Below are positions 24,566-34,354 of a DNA stretch of 64,000 bases, one piece after another. The DNA is from Parvibaculum sp. (GTDB taxonomy: Bacteria > Pseudomonadota > Alphaproteobacteria > Parvibaculales > Parvibaculaceae). Position 1 is the stretch's first letter. Each line of letters opens with the position of its first letter. The translations under genes were made by a program, and so were the position numbers. The stretch covers positions 40,510 to 104,509 of the forward strand of contig NZ_JAUYUS010000016.1 of the NCBI RefSeq assembly GCF_030694575.1, written 5' to 3'. A model generated the notes under the pieces. That model had not been told where the DNA came from. It worked only from the letters and a program-made list of their open reading frames with translations, and made no database searches.

Positions 24566-27500
24566 TTGAATTCGATACTGACCTACATCGCGGGCCTCCT
24601 CGTCATTTTGCTGTTCGCGGCACTGGTCGGTCCGGGGCTCGTGGACTGGAATCAATTCCGTGCGGGTATCGAGGCACAGGCTTCCGAGGTTGCCGGGCGG
24701 CCTGTCAGCATCGATGGCGATATCCGTTTTCGGATTCTTCCCGCGCCGCATCTGACGCTCGGAAAAATCAGAATTGGCAACGATCCGGACACGAGTTCGC
24801 TGCCTTCCGTCCCCCATTTCGCGAGCTTCGACGAGATCGACGCGGAGATGGCGCTTGCGCCGCTTCTGAGTGGCGATGTGCAGATCACGCGCGTCCGGAT
24901 CGTGCGACCGCAGATCAATCTCGAGGTTCTCCCCGACGGCACCGTCAATTGGCGTGGACTGGACTTTGCCGGCCGCGTGCCGGAAGAGGGCATGTTCTCG
25001 CTAGAATCCATAAGCCTGGAAAAAGCGAGTTTCGAAAACGGCACGATCAACTACCGGAACCGCGTGAACGGCCGTAGCTGGAAGGCGCAGCAGGTTCAGG
25101 GCGAAGTCATCGCGACATCGTTGCTCGGTCCGCTGCGTTCGGAACTCGAGGCGAATATCGGCGGGGTGCCCGTGGCGCTGCGTATCGGTCTGGGAAACTT
25201 TGCCGCGAACAAAGCTTTCCGGGTGACAGCGGAAGTGGAGACGCTCGACTATCCGCTCAAATTCCTCTTCTCCGGCGTCGCGACGAATTTTTCCATGGCA
25301 GCGCGGCTCGACGGCAATGGCCGGCTCGAAATCGGATCCGCGTCGGCGAAAACGGATGGCGGGAAAATCGCGCCTGTCAGGATGGATGCGGGGATGGTAC
25401 TCAACGCCCGCCGCGCGAGCTTGCGCAATCTTTCGGTTACGGCGGAAGGAACGTCTCTGCGCGGTTCGGCGGAAGCGCGCTGGGACCAGTCGTCTACTTT
25501 CTCGTTGCAGCTTGCCGCCGAGAACTTCACGCTCGATCCGCTGCTCGACAGGATCGGGGTTGGCGATGAGGAGGGCAGCGAGCAAAGCCTTGTCTCGATG
25601 CTGCTTTCGCTTCCCGTGCCCGCCTGGGTGGACGGCAGTGCCCAGGTCGAGGCCGGCACGCTTATGGTTCGCAACGCGCTCATTCGCGACGCGGCGCTCA
25701 ATCTTTCGTTGCGCGACGGCATCCTCGCCGTCGAGACGGCGCAAGGCGAACTCGGCGGCGCGACGCAATTCGCGCTTTCGGGCAGGCTTGCACAGTTTGA
25801 CGACGGTCCGCGCTTCGACGGTGTCGCCCAGGTGGAGAGCGGCAATATTGCGGCGTTTTCACATTGGCTCTCGTCGCTCGCGCAAAACGGAAACGGCGCC
25901 CAGGCTACCCCGCGCGGCAGTCCGTTTGCCGCCAGCGCGACGTTGCGCATCACGCCGCAGGAAGTTGCGGTGAGCAACCTCGTTGCCGATTATGCACGTA
26001 ACCTGCCGGCAACGCCTGCGCTCCGTGGCGCGATTGTCTATCGCTCATCGAAGGCGCGACCCGGTCTCGACGTCAGGCTCGATATAGAGGAGTTCGACGC
26101 AGATCCCCTTATCGCGTTATTGCCGAAGGAAAACGATCCTCTCGTCTTTCTCGCCGCGCATGACGTCGACCTCGCCCTCGACGCCGAACGCCTCACTGCT
26201 TTCGAAAAGACGATGCGGGGCGTTGGCGCCGATATGTCGCTCGATGCAGGGACGCTCACCGTCGCCAGGCTCGATGTTGTGGATATTGCGGGCGCGCGCC
26301 TTTCGTTTTCGGGCAAACTCGACGGCGTGGTGACGGGCAAGCGCGACGACGTGAAGGGGAACTTTACCGGTACCGTTCAGGCGGAACGCTTCGGAGGTCT
26401 CCTCGGGCTCGGCGGATTCGACGTGCCCGATGTCGAAGGTCCGGTCGATCTGCTTTTTACCGGCGCATCGGGCGAGGCCGACGACAGCCAGGCGCGGGTC
26501 GATACATTGACGTTGCAGGGAACGGTTCGCGGCAGCCGCGTGGACGGCGTTGTGAAGCGGCGGCATGAAACGTCGGGCGGTCTCGATGGTCTCGATATCA
26601 TCGCGAACGCAACGAATGACGATGGCCGTATCCTGCTCGAACAACTCGGCCTGTCGCCACGGCCCGATCTCACGGGGACAGGCGCGGTCGCTCTGCAGCT
26701 CACCGGCGGCAAGAACGGGACTTACGACACCAATTTTCGCGCCAACGTGAACGGCACGACACTGACCGCGCGGGGGGAGGTGGCCGATCCATTCGAAGCA
26801 TTGCGATTCACCGGTCGAGCCGAAATCGCGGCGTCGGGTGTGATGCATGCGCTTGGTGCTTTCGGTGCGCCGGCCGCGCTCGCGGCATGGGTGGGCCAGC
26901 AGGCATCCGGCCCCGGCTTTGTCTTTTCGTCGGATGTGGTTTGGGACAAGGAAAGCCTGGCGCTCAAAGGTTTCGAAAGCGTGGCGGGGAATTTCCGTCT
27001 CTCGGGCACCGCAGGCTGGCGCGCCGGCGCGGAAGGAAAGCTGCCTTCCGTTTCGGGCACGCTGGAAGCGAACAGGATCGACCTGACCTCGCTTGCGATG
27101 AACGAGGAAGACGGCGGCGATATCTGGCCCGTGTCCGCACTGGACTGGTCGCCGCTCGCCGCTTTCGACGGAGGTGTAGACGTAAAGGCCGAGCGGGTTT
27201 CGCTGGGCACGTTGTCCATCGTCGATGCCGCTGCTCATATTGCCGTTTCGCACGGCGTTCTTACGGCGTCGCCTTTTACCGGGGGCTTTGCCGGCGGTCG
27301 CGCTTCCATCGGCGCTCGCATCGAGGGTGGAACGGGTGAGCCCGGCATCGGACTTACAGTGACCGTCGAGAAAGCGGATATAGCCCGCGCGTTCGGCGCT
27401 GCATTCGGTGCCACGCCCGGGAGCGGCCGTTTCGATCTCACTGCCCAATTGCAGGGGCAGGGGCGAAGCTGGCTGGCGCTCGTCTCCTCGACCAGCGGTG

Positions 27501-28018
27501 TCGGTACGATCGGCGTTTCCGACGCTGCGTTCAGGCCGCTCGATGTTGCCGGGTTCGGCACCGCGCTGACGAAGCTTAAATCCATCGACGGGTTTTCGGA
27601 CGTCGTCGAAGAGAACCTGCGGACAGGTGCGACGGAGGCACGCGACATCGGCGGTGAGTTCATCGTGGAGGATGGGGTGCTGCGGTTCGCAGACGATCAA
27701 GTGTCGCTTGAAGGCGGTACGGCGAAGCTTACCGCGCTTTACGATCTGCCCCGGCTCGTGTCGAGCGCCGGTCTGACCGTGAAACCGGATGAGCCTTCCG
27801 GCGCGCCTGCGTTTTCCATCGCGGCGGCCGGGCGGCCCAGCTACATGAATGTGGAAACGAACACGCTGGAGCTGCAGAATTTCGTAGCCCGGCGCGTGCT
27901 CGCCGAGAGCGTCCGGGAATCGGGTGCCGACGTCCCGCAGGACTTGCGCGATCTGATGGATCTGCCTCAGGGCACCGCGGCGGCCGTGCCGTTGCCGCGC
28001 CCGTCGATTGCGAATTGA
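24566..28018 (+). CDS. AsmA family protein (large inner-membrane-anchored)
   Basis: 1150 residues. The start is TTG with GGAG seven bases upstream. An N-terminal membrane segment (YIAGLLVILLFAALVGPGL) precedes the AsmA N-domain with RPVSIDGDIRFRILPAPHLTLGKIRIG. The rest is a long beta-rich chain of repeating strands as in the bridge-like lipid-transfer proteins AsmA/TamB/YhdP. The C-terminal 150 residues resemble the AsmA_2 domain (FDLTAQLQGQGRSW, GVLRFADDQVSLEGGTAKL). These proteins move phospholipids between membranes. It converges end to end with the RHH gene. Confidence 0.88.
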   Translation: MNSILTYIAGLLVILLFAALVGPGLVDWNQFRAGIEAQASEVAGRPVSIDGDIRFRILPAPHLTLGKIRIGNDPDTSSLPSVPHFASFDEIDAEMALAPLLSGDVQITRVRIVRPQINLEVLPDGTVNWRGLDFAGRVPEEGMFSLESISLEKASFENGTINYRNRVNGRSWKAQQVQGEVIATSLLGPLRSELEANIGGVPVALRIGLGNFAANKAFRVTAEVETLDYPLKFLFSGVATNFSMAARLDGNGRLEIGSASAKTDGGKIAPVRMDAGMVLNARRASLRNLSVTAEGTSLRGSAEARWDQSSTFSLQLAAENFTLDPLLDRIGVGDEEGSEQSLVSMLLSLPVPAWVDGSAQVEAGTLMVRNALIRDAALNLSLRDGILAVETAQGELGGATQFALSGRLAQFDDGPRFDGVAQVESGNIAAFSHWLSSLAQNGNGAQATPRGSPFAASATLRITPQEVAVSNLVADYARNLPATPALRGAIVYRSSKARPGLDVRLDIEEFDADPLIALLPKENDPLVFLAAHDVDLALDAERLTAFEKTMRGVGADMSLDAGTLTVARLDVVDIAGARLSFSGKLDGVVTGKRDDVKGNFTGTVQAERFGGLLGLGGFDVPDVEGPVDLLFTGASGEADDSQARVDTLTLQGTVRGSRVDGVVKRRHETSGGLDGLDIIANATNDDGRILLEQLGLSPRPDLTGTGAVALQLTGGKNGTYDTNFRANVNGTTLTARGEVADPFEALRFTGRAEIAASGVMHALGAFGAPAALAAWVGQQASGPGFVFSSDVVWDKESLALKGFESVAGNFRLSGTAGWRAGAEGKLPSVSGTLEANRIDLTSLAMNEEDGGDIWPVSALDWSPLAAFDGGVDVKAERVSLGTLSIVDAAAHIAVSHGVLTASPFTGGFAGGRASIGARIEGGTGEPGIGLTVTVEKADIARAFGAAFGATPGSGRFDLTAQLQGQGRSWLALVSSTSGVGTIGVSDAAFRPLDVAGFGTALTKLKSIDGFSDVVEENLRTGATEARDIGGEFIVEDGVLRFADDQVSLEGGTAKLTALYDLPRLVSSAGLTVKPDEPSGAPAFSIAAAGRPSYMNVETNTLELQNFVARRVLAESVRESGADVPQDLRDLMDLPQGTAAAVPLPRPSIAN

Positions 28019-28019
28019 A

Positions 28020-28274
28020 TCAGTCGCGGGGGGCGCAGGCGGTATTCGCCCTGTTGCGCAGGGCATCCAGAACGTAGAGGCGGATCGCGGAGGAAAGGCT
28101 TCCCTGACCTCCGCGTTTTGTATCGATGCGCCGCACGAGTTCGTTCACGGATGTTTTCTCGGTGCAGGCGAGCTCCTTCAGCGCATCCCAGAACGGCCGT
28201 TCAAGCGAAATGCTGGTCCGATGACCGGCGATGGTCACGGACCGTTTGATTTCACCTGTTTCGCCGGCGCTCAT
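28020..28274 (-). CDS. Ribbon-helix-helix domain protein (RHH_4 type)
   Basis: 84 residues from ATG 28274; the longer track ORF is an upstream extension. The segment RTSISLERPFWDALKELA is the beta strand and first helix of the RHH fold, and SVNELVRRIDTKRGGQGSLSSAIRLYV holds the second helix. Such small RHH proteins are typical neighbours of fumC and sspB in alphaproteobacteria. It probably binds DNA. Its start overlaps the end of fumC, so the two are co-transcribed. Confidence 0.8.
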   Translation of the reverse strand: MSAGETGEIKRSVTIAGHRTSISLERPFWDALKELACTEKTSVNELVRRIDTKRGGQGSLSSAIRLYVLDALRNRANTACAPRD

Positions 28275-28276
28275 GA

Positions 28277-29677
28277 CTATTCCGGAGCGATCATCTTTTC
28301 GGGGCGGACTACCGCGTCGAATTCCTCGTCGGTGACGTAACCGCCGCCGACCGCTTCCTCTCGCAGCGTCGTTCCGTTCTTGTGTGCGGTCTTGGCGATC
28401 TTCGCGGCGTTGTCGTAGCCGATCTTCGGCGCGAGCGCTGTGACGAGCATGAGCGAGCGTTCGAGCGCCGCCTTGATGTTGTCTTCGCGCGGCTCGATGC
28501 CGGTGACGCAATTGTCGGTGAAGCTCACGGCCGCATCCGCCATCAGACGCACGGACTGGAGGAAGTTGTAGGCCATGACGGGGTTGTAGACGTTCAGCTC
28601 GAAATGGCCCTGGCTGCCCGCAAAGGTGAGGGCCGCATGATTGCCGAAGATCTGCACGCAAACCTGCGTCATCGCCTCGCACTGCGTCGGGTTCACCTTG
28701 CCCGGCATGATCGACGAGCCGGGCTCGTTTTCCGGCAGCGACAATTCGCCGAGGCCCGAGCGCGGGCCGGAGCCGAGCAGGCGGATGTCGTTCGCGATCT
28801 TGAAGAGCGAGGCGGCAACCGTATTGATCGCGCCATGGCTGAAAACCATGGCGTCATGCGCGGCCAGTGCTTCGAATTTGTTCGGGGCGGTCTTGAACGG
28901 GAGATGCGTGATCGCGGCGATCTTGTCGGCAACCTTTTCCGCGAAGCCGACGGGCGCGTTGAGGCCTGTGCCGACGGCGGTGCCGCCCTGCGCGAGTTCC
29001 ATCAGCTTCGGCAGCGTCTGTTCGATGCGCGCGATGCCGTTCTCGACCTGCGCGGTGTAGCCGGAGAATTCCTGCCCGAGCGTCAGCGGCGTCGCATCCT
29101 GCGTGTGGGTGCGGCCGATCTTGATGATGTGGTTCCAGGCCTGCGCCTTGTCGTTCAGCGCGTTGCGCAGCTTCTGAAGGGCGGGCAGGAGGCGGTGGTG
29201 GATTTCCTCCGCGCAGGCGACATGCATGGCCGTCGGATAGGTATCGTTCGACGACTGGCTCATGTTCACATGATCGTTCGGGTGAACCGGTTTCTTCGTA
29301 CCCATCTCACCGCCCATGATTTCGATGGCGCGGTTGGAGATCACCTCGTTCGCGTTCATGTTGGACTGGGTTCCGGAGCCCGTCTGCCAGACGACGAGGG
29401 GGAAGTGTTCGTCGAGCTTGCCCTCGATCACTTCCTGCGCGGCTTTCACGACGGCCTCACCGATCTTCGGATCGAGCCGGCCAAGCTCCATATTCGCTTC
29501 CGCGGCGGCGCGCTTCACGATGCCGAGCGCGCGGACCACGGGGAGCGGCTGCTTTTCCCAGCCGATCTTGAAATTGCCGCGCGAGCGTTCGGCTTGCGCG
29601 CCCCAGTATCTGTCGGCGGCGACCTCGATGGGGCCGAAGGTGTCGGTCTCGGTGCGGGTTTTGGGTGTGTTGGCCAT
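28277..29677 (-). CDS. fumC: Fumarate hydratase, class II
   Basis: 466 residues from ATG 29677 (GGAG nine bases upstream); the track's 542-residue form is an unlikely extension. The fumarase/aspartase superfamily regions are present: [27 protein letters not shown], and the signature [13 protein letters not shown], with the catalytic His in [17 protein letters not shown]. The class II (iron-free, homotetrameric) form converts fumarate to L-malate in the TCA cycle. sspB and ssrA are next to it on the same strand. Confidence 0.96.
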   Translation of the reverse strand: MANTPKTRTETDTFGPIEVAADRYWGAQAERSRGNFKIGWEKQPLPVVRALGIVKRAAAEANMELGRLDPKIGEAVVKAAQEVIEGKLDEHFPLVVWQTGSGTQSNMNANEVISNRAIEIMGGEMGTKKPVHPNDHVNMSQSSNDTYPTAMHVACAEEIHHRLLPALQKLRNALNDKAQAWNHIIKIGRTHTQDATPLTLGQEFSGYTAQVENGIARIEQTLPKLMELAQGGTAVGTGLNAPVGFAEKVADKIAAITHLPFKTAPNKFEALAAHDAMVFSHGAINTVAASLFKIANDIRLLGSGPRSGLGELSLPENEPGSSIMPGKVNPTQCEAMTQVCVQIFGNHAALTFAGSQGHFELNVYNPVMAYNFLQSVRLMADAAVSFTDNCVTGIEPREDNIKAALERSLMLVTALAPKIGYDNAAKIAKTAHKNGTTLREEAVGGGYVTDEEFDAVVRPEKMIAPE

Positions 29678-29795
29678 GAGGTCGCGCTCCAGCGGGGCTT
29701 GCCGCCGGCTCGACCGGCGAGAAATTCGGATGGGCGCTGATTTAGCACGGGGGGCCGGGGCCGCCAAGGCGCGGCCGCCGCGATCGATGCCGGGG

Positions 29796-30278
29796 CTACT
29801 TCTTCCGGAAGGCGTCGAGGCTGACGACGTCGCCCGCGGGCGGGGCAGGTTCTTCGGGCTTCGAGGCCTCCGTTGCCGCGACGCCTGCCTTGTCCTCGGC
29901 GACATTCGTCCCGCTGCTCACGCCCTGTACCTGGAACTGCAGTCCGAATTGCACGCTCGGATCGAAAAAACCCTGGACGGCCGAAAAGGGCACGACGAGG
30001 CGTTCGGGAATCTTGTTGAAGGTGAGATCGACCGAGAAGCGTTCGTCGTTCACCTCCAGATTCCAGAACTGGTGCTGGAGTACGATGGTGATTTCCTCGG
30101 GATATTGCTTGCGCAACTTTTCCGAGACCTCGACGCCCGGTGCGTCCGTGCGGAGCGAGATGTAGAAATGATGCTCGCCGGGCAGGCCCTCGTCGCGTGC
30201 GATCTTCAGCGCGCGGCGCACCACACCCCGGAGGGCATCCTGCGCCAGCATGTCGTATCGCATCAGGTCTTCGGCCAA
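29796..30278 (-). CDS. sspB: SspB, ClpXP protease adaptor (alphaproteobacterial type)
   Basis: About 160 residues. The ORF track begins at TTG 30284, but TTG 30278 is preferred, as it lies eight bases after GGAG and gives the usual MAEDLMRYD start. The body matches alpha-SspB ([45 protein letters not shown]). The C-terminal [10 protein letters not shown] is the ClpX-binding XB motif, joined by an acidic Pro/Ala linker. SspB carries ssrA-tagged proteins to ClpXP. Remarkably, the ssrA gene itself lies just upstream on the same strand. Confidence 0.92.
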   Translation of the reverse strand: MAEDLMRYDMLAQDALRGVVRRALKIARDEGLPGEHHFYISLRTDAPGVEVSEKLRKQYPEEITIVLQHQFWNLEVNDERFSVDLTFNKIPERLVVPFSAVQGFFDPSVQFGLQFQVQGVSSGTNVAEDKAGVAATEASKPEEPAPPAGDVVSLDAFRKK

Positions 30279-30434
30279 AATCAATGCTCCGTGGAACGTC
30301 GAGGCGGGAATTGCCGCCCGGGGAGATTCAATCAGCGTTTAACGCTTAAATCCATGCCGCCGGCCGCTTTGCCCAAGAGATTTTCTGTTTGTGGCGCTCG
30401 CGACACCGGCTTGGCCACCCCTGCGGCGGTGCAG

Positions 30435-30470
30435 GCAAAAAAGTGGGGGCTTCTGTTGCCAGGTGCCCCC
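30435..30470 (-). terminator. Terminator of the tmRNA gene
   Basis: On the minus strand GGGGGC...GCCCCC closes a hairpin (30445-30470) followed by a T6 run (30435-30442). It ends the coding piece of the two-piece tmRNA. Confidence 0.8.
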
Positions 30471-30762
30471 GAACCCCGCCTTATCCGGCTAAAGATAAGG
30501 ACTTGATTTGAAGACATCGCACTGCATTAAGCAGCGAGACGTGCCTCAGCATAGTTGTCGTTGGCAACTATAAAACGGCCCGATGACGGCGGAACCATGC
30601 CGGGCAAAAAGACTGTCTTTACACCCTCGTCGATCCTGTTTCGCCCCCAAGGTCCCTGCCGCGACAGGGGAAATTTGGTGGAGGCGCCGGGTACCGCCCC
30701 CGGGTCCGAATGGTTTATTGCACAATCCGTTTATCGCCATAGTCGGCGAGATCGCCGACCTT
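30445..30762 (-). ncRNA. ssrA: tmRNA, circularly permuted two-piece type
   Basis: The minus strand reads the tag ANDNYAEARLAA followed by TAA (30527-30565), the alphaproteobacterial ssrA tag. In gene order the acceptor piece comes first and ends in CTCCACCA at 30676. Then comes a processed intervening stretch. The coding piece begins with GGGGGCGAAACAGGATCGAC at 30648. The two ends pair as GGGGGCG/CGCCTCC with G-U at the third position, the AlaRS identity pair. tmRNA rescues stalled ribosomes. The 5' end (about 30762) is estimated; a TATATT box lies at 30766-30771. Downstream, 30285-30434 holds no other supported gene. Confidence 0.93.
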
Positions 30763-30823
30763 TGTAATATAGTTGCAATCCTGCGGTTTTAAACCTCAAA
30801 ATCAGGGCCTTCAGGGGAATGGC

Positions 30824-31423
30824 ATGATATCGCGCCGCCAGATGCTCTTCGGGGTCGCCGTTCTGCCGCTCCTTCGGCCGGACCACCTCATTGCGCCCTC
30901 GCCACCGGCGGCGCGGCTTGTAGCCGCCGCCCACGCCCAGATCGGCGTCACGACCATTTATGACGGCACCTATCGCAAGATCGGCTATCCGGGCGGCGAT
31001 ATCGAACCGGAGCGCGGTGTCTGCACGGATGTCGTCATTCGAGCCTATCGCGCGGCGCTCGGTCTCGACTTTCAGAGCCTGGTCCATGAGGACATGCAGA
31101 AGAATTTTTCGGTCTATCCCGCCAAATGGGGGCTGACCGGGCCCGATACGAGCATCGACCACCGCCGCGTCTTGAACCTGATGACCTTCTTCGTGCGGAA
31201 GGGCGCGACGCTTGCCGCGCGTGAGACGTTGCAACCCGGCGATCTCGTCACGCAGATGATTGCGGGCGAGCTGCCGCATATCTCCATCGTATCGGACAGG
31301 CCCGTTCCGGGGACACCGCGCCCGCTCGTCATCCATAACTTCGGCAATGGCGTCGAATATGCCGACACATTGACGCGGTTCCCGGTGACCGGACGTTTCC
31401 GCTACCTGCCCGCCGCCGCCTGA
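30824..31423 (+). CDS. DUF1287 family exported protein (Tat-like signal)
   Basis: 199 residues from ATG 30824 (AGGGGA upstream); the track start 30773 is in the tmRNA leader. The N-terminus has the twin-arginine motif SRRQMLFGV and a hydrophobic stretch. The mature part has the DUF1287 pattern with an early AAAHAQIGVTTIYDGTYRKIGYPGGD, CTDVVIRAYRAALG (a Cys-containing segment like that of NlpC/P60-related folds) and DHRRVLNLMTFF. Members are periplasmic, possibly peptidoglycan-related. The function is inferred from family features. Confidence 0.8.
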   Translation: MISRRQMLFGVAVLPLLRPDHLIAPSPPAARLVAAAHAQIGVTTIYDGTYRKIGYPGGDIEPERGVCTDVVIRAYRAALGLDFQSLVHEDMQKNFSVYPAKWGLTGPDTSIDHRRVLNLMTFFVRKGATLAARETLQPGDLVTQMIAGELPHISIVSDRPVPGTPRPLVIHNFGNGVEYADTLTRFPVTGRFRYLPAAA

Positions 31424-31424
31424 C

Positions 31425-32591
31425 TCAGCCCTTGGGCAATTGCTCGCGCAAGAAGCGAAGAGCATTACCGCCCATGACTTTGGCGATTTCCTCGTCCCGA
31501 AAACCCGCTTTCTGCATTTCCGCCGTCAGAACGGCCAGTTCCGATGTATCGAAGGCGACGGGCACCGCGCCGTCGTAATCGGAACCGAGCGCCACGTGGT
31601 CGACGCCCAGGAAGTCGATCGCATAGCGGATCGCCTTCACCACCTCGGCGGGAGCGGGGTCGCAAACGGCGCCTTTCCAGTAGCCGATGCCGATGAGCCC
31701 GCCCGCGTCCGTCACGCGCTTCATCAGCGCATCCTCGATATTGCGGGGGCTGTCGCAGGCGCCCTTGATGCCGGTATGGGAGATCACGACCGGCCGCGTT
31801 GCGATTTCAAGCGTATCCTCGACCACGGCCGGAGAGGCATGGGCGAGGTCGACGACGATATTGAGCCGCTCCATCTCGCGGACGGCATCGCGCCCGAAAT
31901 CCGTCAATCCTTCGCCGGAGAGCCCGTGCAGCGAGCCGCCGAGTTCGTTGTCGAAGAAATGGGTGAGGCCCATCATCCGGTAGCCCGCATCGTAGAGACG
32001 CTGGATGTTTTCGAGCCTGCCTTCGAGCGGGTGCGAGCCTTCCGTCGCCAGCAGCCCGCCGACGGGCCGTTTGCCGTCACCGCGCAGGGTGAGAAGGGCG
32101 TCGATATCGGCGGCCGTCCGCACGATCTTCAGCTCGTCCGGCGCCGCCGCTTCGGCGCGGTGCAGCTTCCCGGCCTGATAGAGCGCGCGTTCCAGGAGGC
32201 TGTCCCATGTTCGCGCGGGCCAGCGCTGCACCATGGCGAGGAGCGTGATGACGTCGCTGTCGCCACTGGTGCCAACATAACGCTGGTCGCGCGGCACCTT
32301 CGTCACGACAGAGAAAACCTGGAGGGTCACATTGCCGTCGACGAGGCGGGGCAGGTCGACATGGCCGCGGCTCGCCCGTTCCAGCGGATCACGCGCCCAG
32401 AGCAGCGTGTCGGCGTGAAGGTCCACCACGGCCAGTTCGCCATGCCGCGCCGTCGCCTCGGGGGCAACCGCATAGGGTTCGTGCTCGACGATACGGTTGA
32501 TCTGCCCCTCGAGCACCCCCGGCAGAAGCGCGAGAGCCGCCACCAGCAGGATGACCAGAACGCCGCCGGCGCCGATCAGGATGCGTTTCAT
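31425..32591 (-). CDS. Membrane dipeptidase (peptidase M19)
   Basis: 388 residues from ATG 32591 (GGGGA five bases upstream). An N-terminal membrane anchor ([20 protein letters not shown]) precedes the renal dipeptidase fold. Metal ligands are in [11 protein letters not shown] (His-x-Asp) and [10 protein letters not shown] (bridging Glu). Further His positions are in LAHASP and ISHTGIKG, and [10 protein letters not shown] closes the site. These zinc enzymes cleave dipeptides. It lies convergent with the DUF1287 gene, two bases apart. Confidence 0.9.
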   Translation of the reverse strand: MKRILIGAGGVLVILLVAALALLPGVLEGQINRIVEHEPYAVAPEATARHGELAVVDLHADTLLWARDPLERASRGHVDLPRLVDGNVTLQVFSVVTKVPRDQRYVGTSGDSDVITLLAMVQRWPARTWDSLLERALYQAGKLHRAEAAAPDELKIVRTAADIDALLTLRGDGKRPVGGLLATEGSHPLEGRLENIQRLYDAGYRMMGLTHFFDNELGGSLHGLSGEGLTDFGRDAVREMERLNIVVDLAHASPAVVEDTLEIATRPVVISHTGIKGACDSPRNIEDALMKRVTDAGGLIGIGYWKGAVCDPAPAEVVKAIRYAIDFLGVDHVALGSDYDGAVPVAFDTSELAVLTAEMQKAGFRDEEIAKVMGGNALRFLREQLPKG

Positions 32592-32782
32592 TGTTTCCCC
32601 CATCTTATTTCTTGCCGCGCATTCTGGCGGAGCAGGCGGCGAACCGCCATATTTTCCGGTGGTTCTCACGCTTTTGTCATTCTCGCATCCATATTGTGGA
32701 TATCGTCACGGCCCGCCGGGCGGGCGGTGGCGGGACGCGGCCCCTCCGGCTAGACTGGGGGACCGAATCTCAGGACCAGCCG

Positions 32783-33577
32783 ATGCAGCAATATCTCGAC
32801 CTCATGCGCAAGGCGCGCGACACGGGCGTCACCAAGACCGACCGCACGGGCACGGGTACGCGCAGCATTTTCGGCCACCAGATGCGCTTCGATCTGGCGG
32901 ACGGGTTTCCGCTCGTCACGACGAAAAAGCTGCACCTGAAGTCGATCGTCCACGAGTTGCTCTGGTTCATCGCGGGCGACACGAATATCCGCTACCTGAA
33001 GGCGAACGGCGTCAGCATATGGGACGACTGGGCGGATGAGAACGGCGAGCTTGGCCCCGTCTACGGGCATCAGTGGCGCTCATGGCCAACGCCGGACGGC
33101 GGCAAGATCGATCAGATCAGAAATCTCGTCGAACAGATAAGGACCAACCCGGATTCGCGCCGGCTCATCGTTTCGGCGTGGAACGTGGCGGATGTGGACA
33201 GCATGGCGCTGCCGCCCTGCCATTGCCTGTTCCAGTTCTATGTCGCGGAGGGCAAGCTCTCCTGCCAGCTCTATCAGCGTTCGGCGGACATCTTTCTCGG
33301 CGTGCCGTTCAACATCGCGTCCTATGCGCTCCTCACCATGATGGTGGCGCAGGTGACGGGGCTGAAGCCGGGCGAATTCATCCACACCTTCGGCGACGCC
33401 CATCTTTATCTCAATCATCTGGAGCAGGCGGACAAGCAGCTCGCGCGCGAGCCGAAAAAGCTGCCGGTCATGCACATCAATCCGGATGTGAAGAGCCTCT
33501 TCGACTTCACCTATGACGATTTCCGGCTCGAAGGCTACGAGGCGCATCCGCATATCGCCGCGCCAGTCGCCGTCTGA
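32783..33577 (+). CDS. thyA: Thymidylate synthase
   Basis: 264 residues, E. coli size. The start ATG 32783 (AGGA seven bases upstream) follows from [15 protein letters not shown]. The folate/dUMP pattern is present: [29 protein letters not shown], and the catalytic Cys in [12 protein letters not shown], with [10 protein letters not shown] and HLYLNHLEQ. It makes dTMP from dUMP with methylene-THF. The track's longer ORF is upstream read-through. It overlaps the next small gene by TGATG. Confidence 0.96.
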   Translation: MQQYLDLMRKARDTGVTKTDRTGTGTRSIFGHQMRFDLADGFPLVTTKKLHLKSIVHELLWFIAGDTNIRYLKANGVSIWDDWADENGELGPVYGHQWRSWPTPDGGKIDQIRNLVEQIRTNPDSRRLIVSAWNVADVDSMALPPCHCLFQFYVAEGKLSCQLYQRSADIFLGVPFNIASYALLTMMVAQVTGLKPGEFIHTFGDAHLYLNHLEQADKQLAREPKKLPVMHINPDVKSLFDFTYDDFRLEGYEAHPHIAAPVAV

Positions 33578-33741
33578 TGCGCACGCGGCAGCGGATGCTG
33601 CTCTTCGGGCTGACGATCGCGGTGCTGCTGCTCGCCGCCTTTGCGATGTTCGCGATTCTTGTCAGCATCCGGCCGCTCGACCCGGAAGCGATGCGCACGC
33701 CGGGTTTCTCGTCCCTGCGTGACGTCGAGGTGGCCGCGTGA
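33577..33741 (+). CDS. Small single-pass membrane protein between thyA and folA
   Basis: 54 residues, too short for the ORF track. The ATG overlaps the thyA stop (TGATG) and its own stop overlaps the folA start (GTGA), so translation is coupled on both sides. A basic start (MRTRQR) precedes one membrane helix (LLFGLTIAVLLLAAFAMFAILV), then a short polar tail. The charge pattern suggests N-in topology. No family is recognised. The two overlaps argue that it is a real gene. Confidence 0.6.
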   Translation: MRTRQRMLLFGLTIAVLLLAAFAMFAILVSIRPLDPEAMRTPGFSSLRDVEVAA

Positions 33742-34253
33742 CCATGCATGTTTCCTATGTCGTCGCCATCGCGGATAACGGCGTCATCGGCCGCGACAAC
33801 GCGCTGCCGTGGCGGCTTTCAGGCGACATGGCGTTTTTCAAGCGCATCACCATGGGCAAGCCGGTCATCATGGGCCGCAAGACATGGGAGTCGCTGCCAC
33901 GAAAGCCCTTGCCGGGCCGTCCCAACATCGTCGTGACGCGCGATGCGGGGTATCGGGCGGAAGGGGCGGAAGTCGTGCATTCGGCGGAGGCCGCGCTCGC
34001 GCGAGGGCGCGAGCTGGCCGCCGCGAGCGGCGCGGACGAAATCATGGTGATCGGCGGCGCGCAGCTTTACGCAGAAATGTTCGATGACGCGACGCGGCTC
34101 TACATCACCGAAGTCCATGCGGCTCCGGAAGGCGATGTCAGTTTCCCTGCCTTTGACGCGGCGCATTGGCGCGAAGTTTCGCGCGAGCGTCACAAGGCAG
34201 GCGAGAAGGACAGCGCGGATTATTCCCTTGTCCTCCTTGAGCGGCGCGGCTGA
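33738..34253 (+). CDS. folA: Dihydrofolate reductase
   Basis: 171 residues. The start GTG 33738 has GAGG seven bases upstream and overlaps the previous stop (GTGA). The DHFR pattern is complete: VVAIADNGVIGRDNALPWRLSGDMAFF (with the Met20-loop Trp and catalytic Asp), MGRKTWESLP, RPNIVVTR, and the NADPH-binding IMVIGGAQLYAE. It regenerates THF after thyA, and the shared operon with thyA is common. Confidence 0.95.
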   Translation: MTMHVSYVVAIADNGVIGRDNALPWRLSGDMAFFKRITMGKPVIMGRKTWESLPRKPLPGRPNIVVTRDAGYRAEGAEVVHSAEAALARGRELAAASGADEIMVIGGAQLYAEMFDDATRLYITEVHAAPEGDVSFPAFDAAHWREVSRERHKAGEKDSADYSLVLLERRG

Positions 34254-34354
34254 CGCCAGGCGCTTCTGACGATCAGTCAGTTGGTTGCCCGTGCAATTGA
34301 GTTGCGCGAGCCTGCGCCCCATACTTCGCGCGACGTTCGCCGCCCGGGGCTTCC

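Noticed and set aside
26117-28066. Minus-strand ORF of 649 aa opposite the AsmA gene
   Set aside because: High-GC antisense shadow: Arg/His/Gly-rich, no recognisable domain, while the opposite strand encodes a full AsmA protein.
28382-29740. Plus-strand ORF of 452 aa opposite fumC
   Set aside because: Antisense of a well-identified fumarase; the composition is Arg/Asp/Val-rich with no family features.
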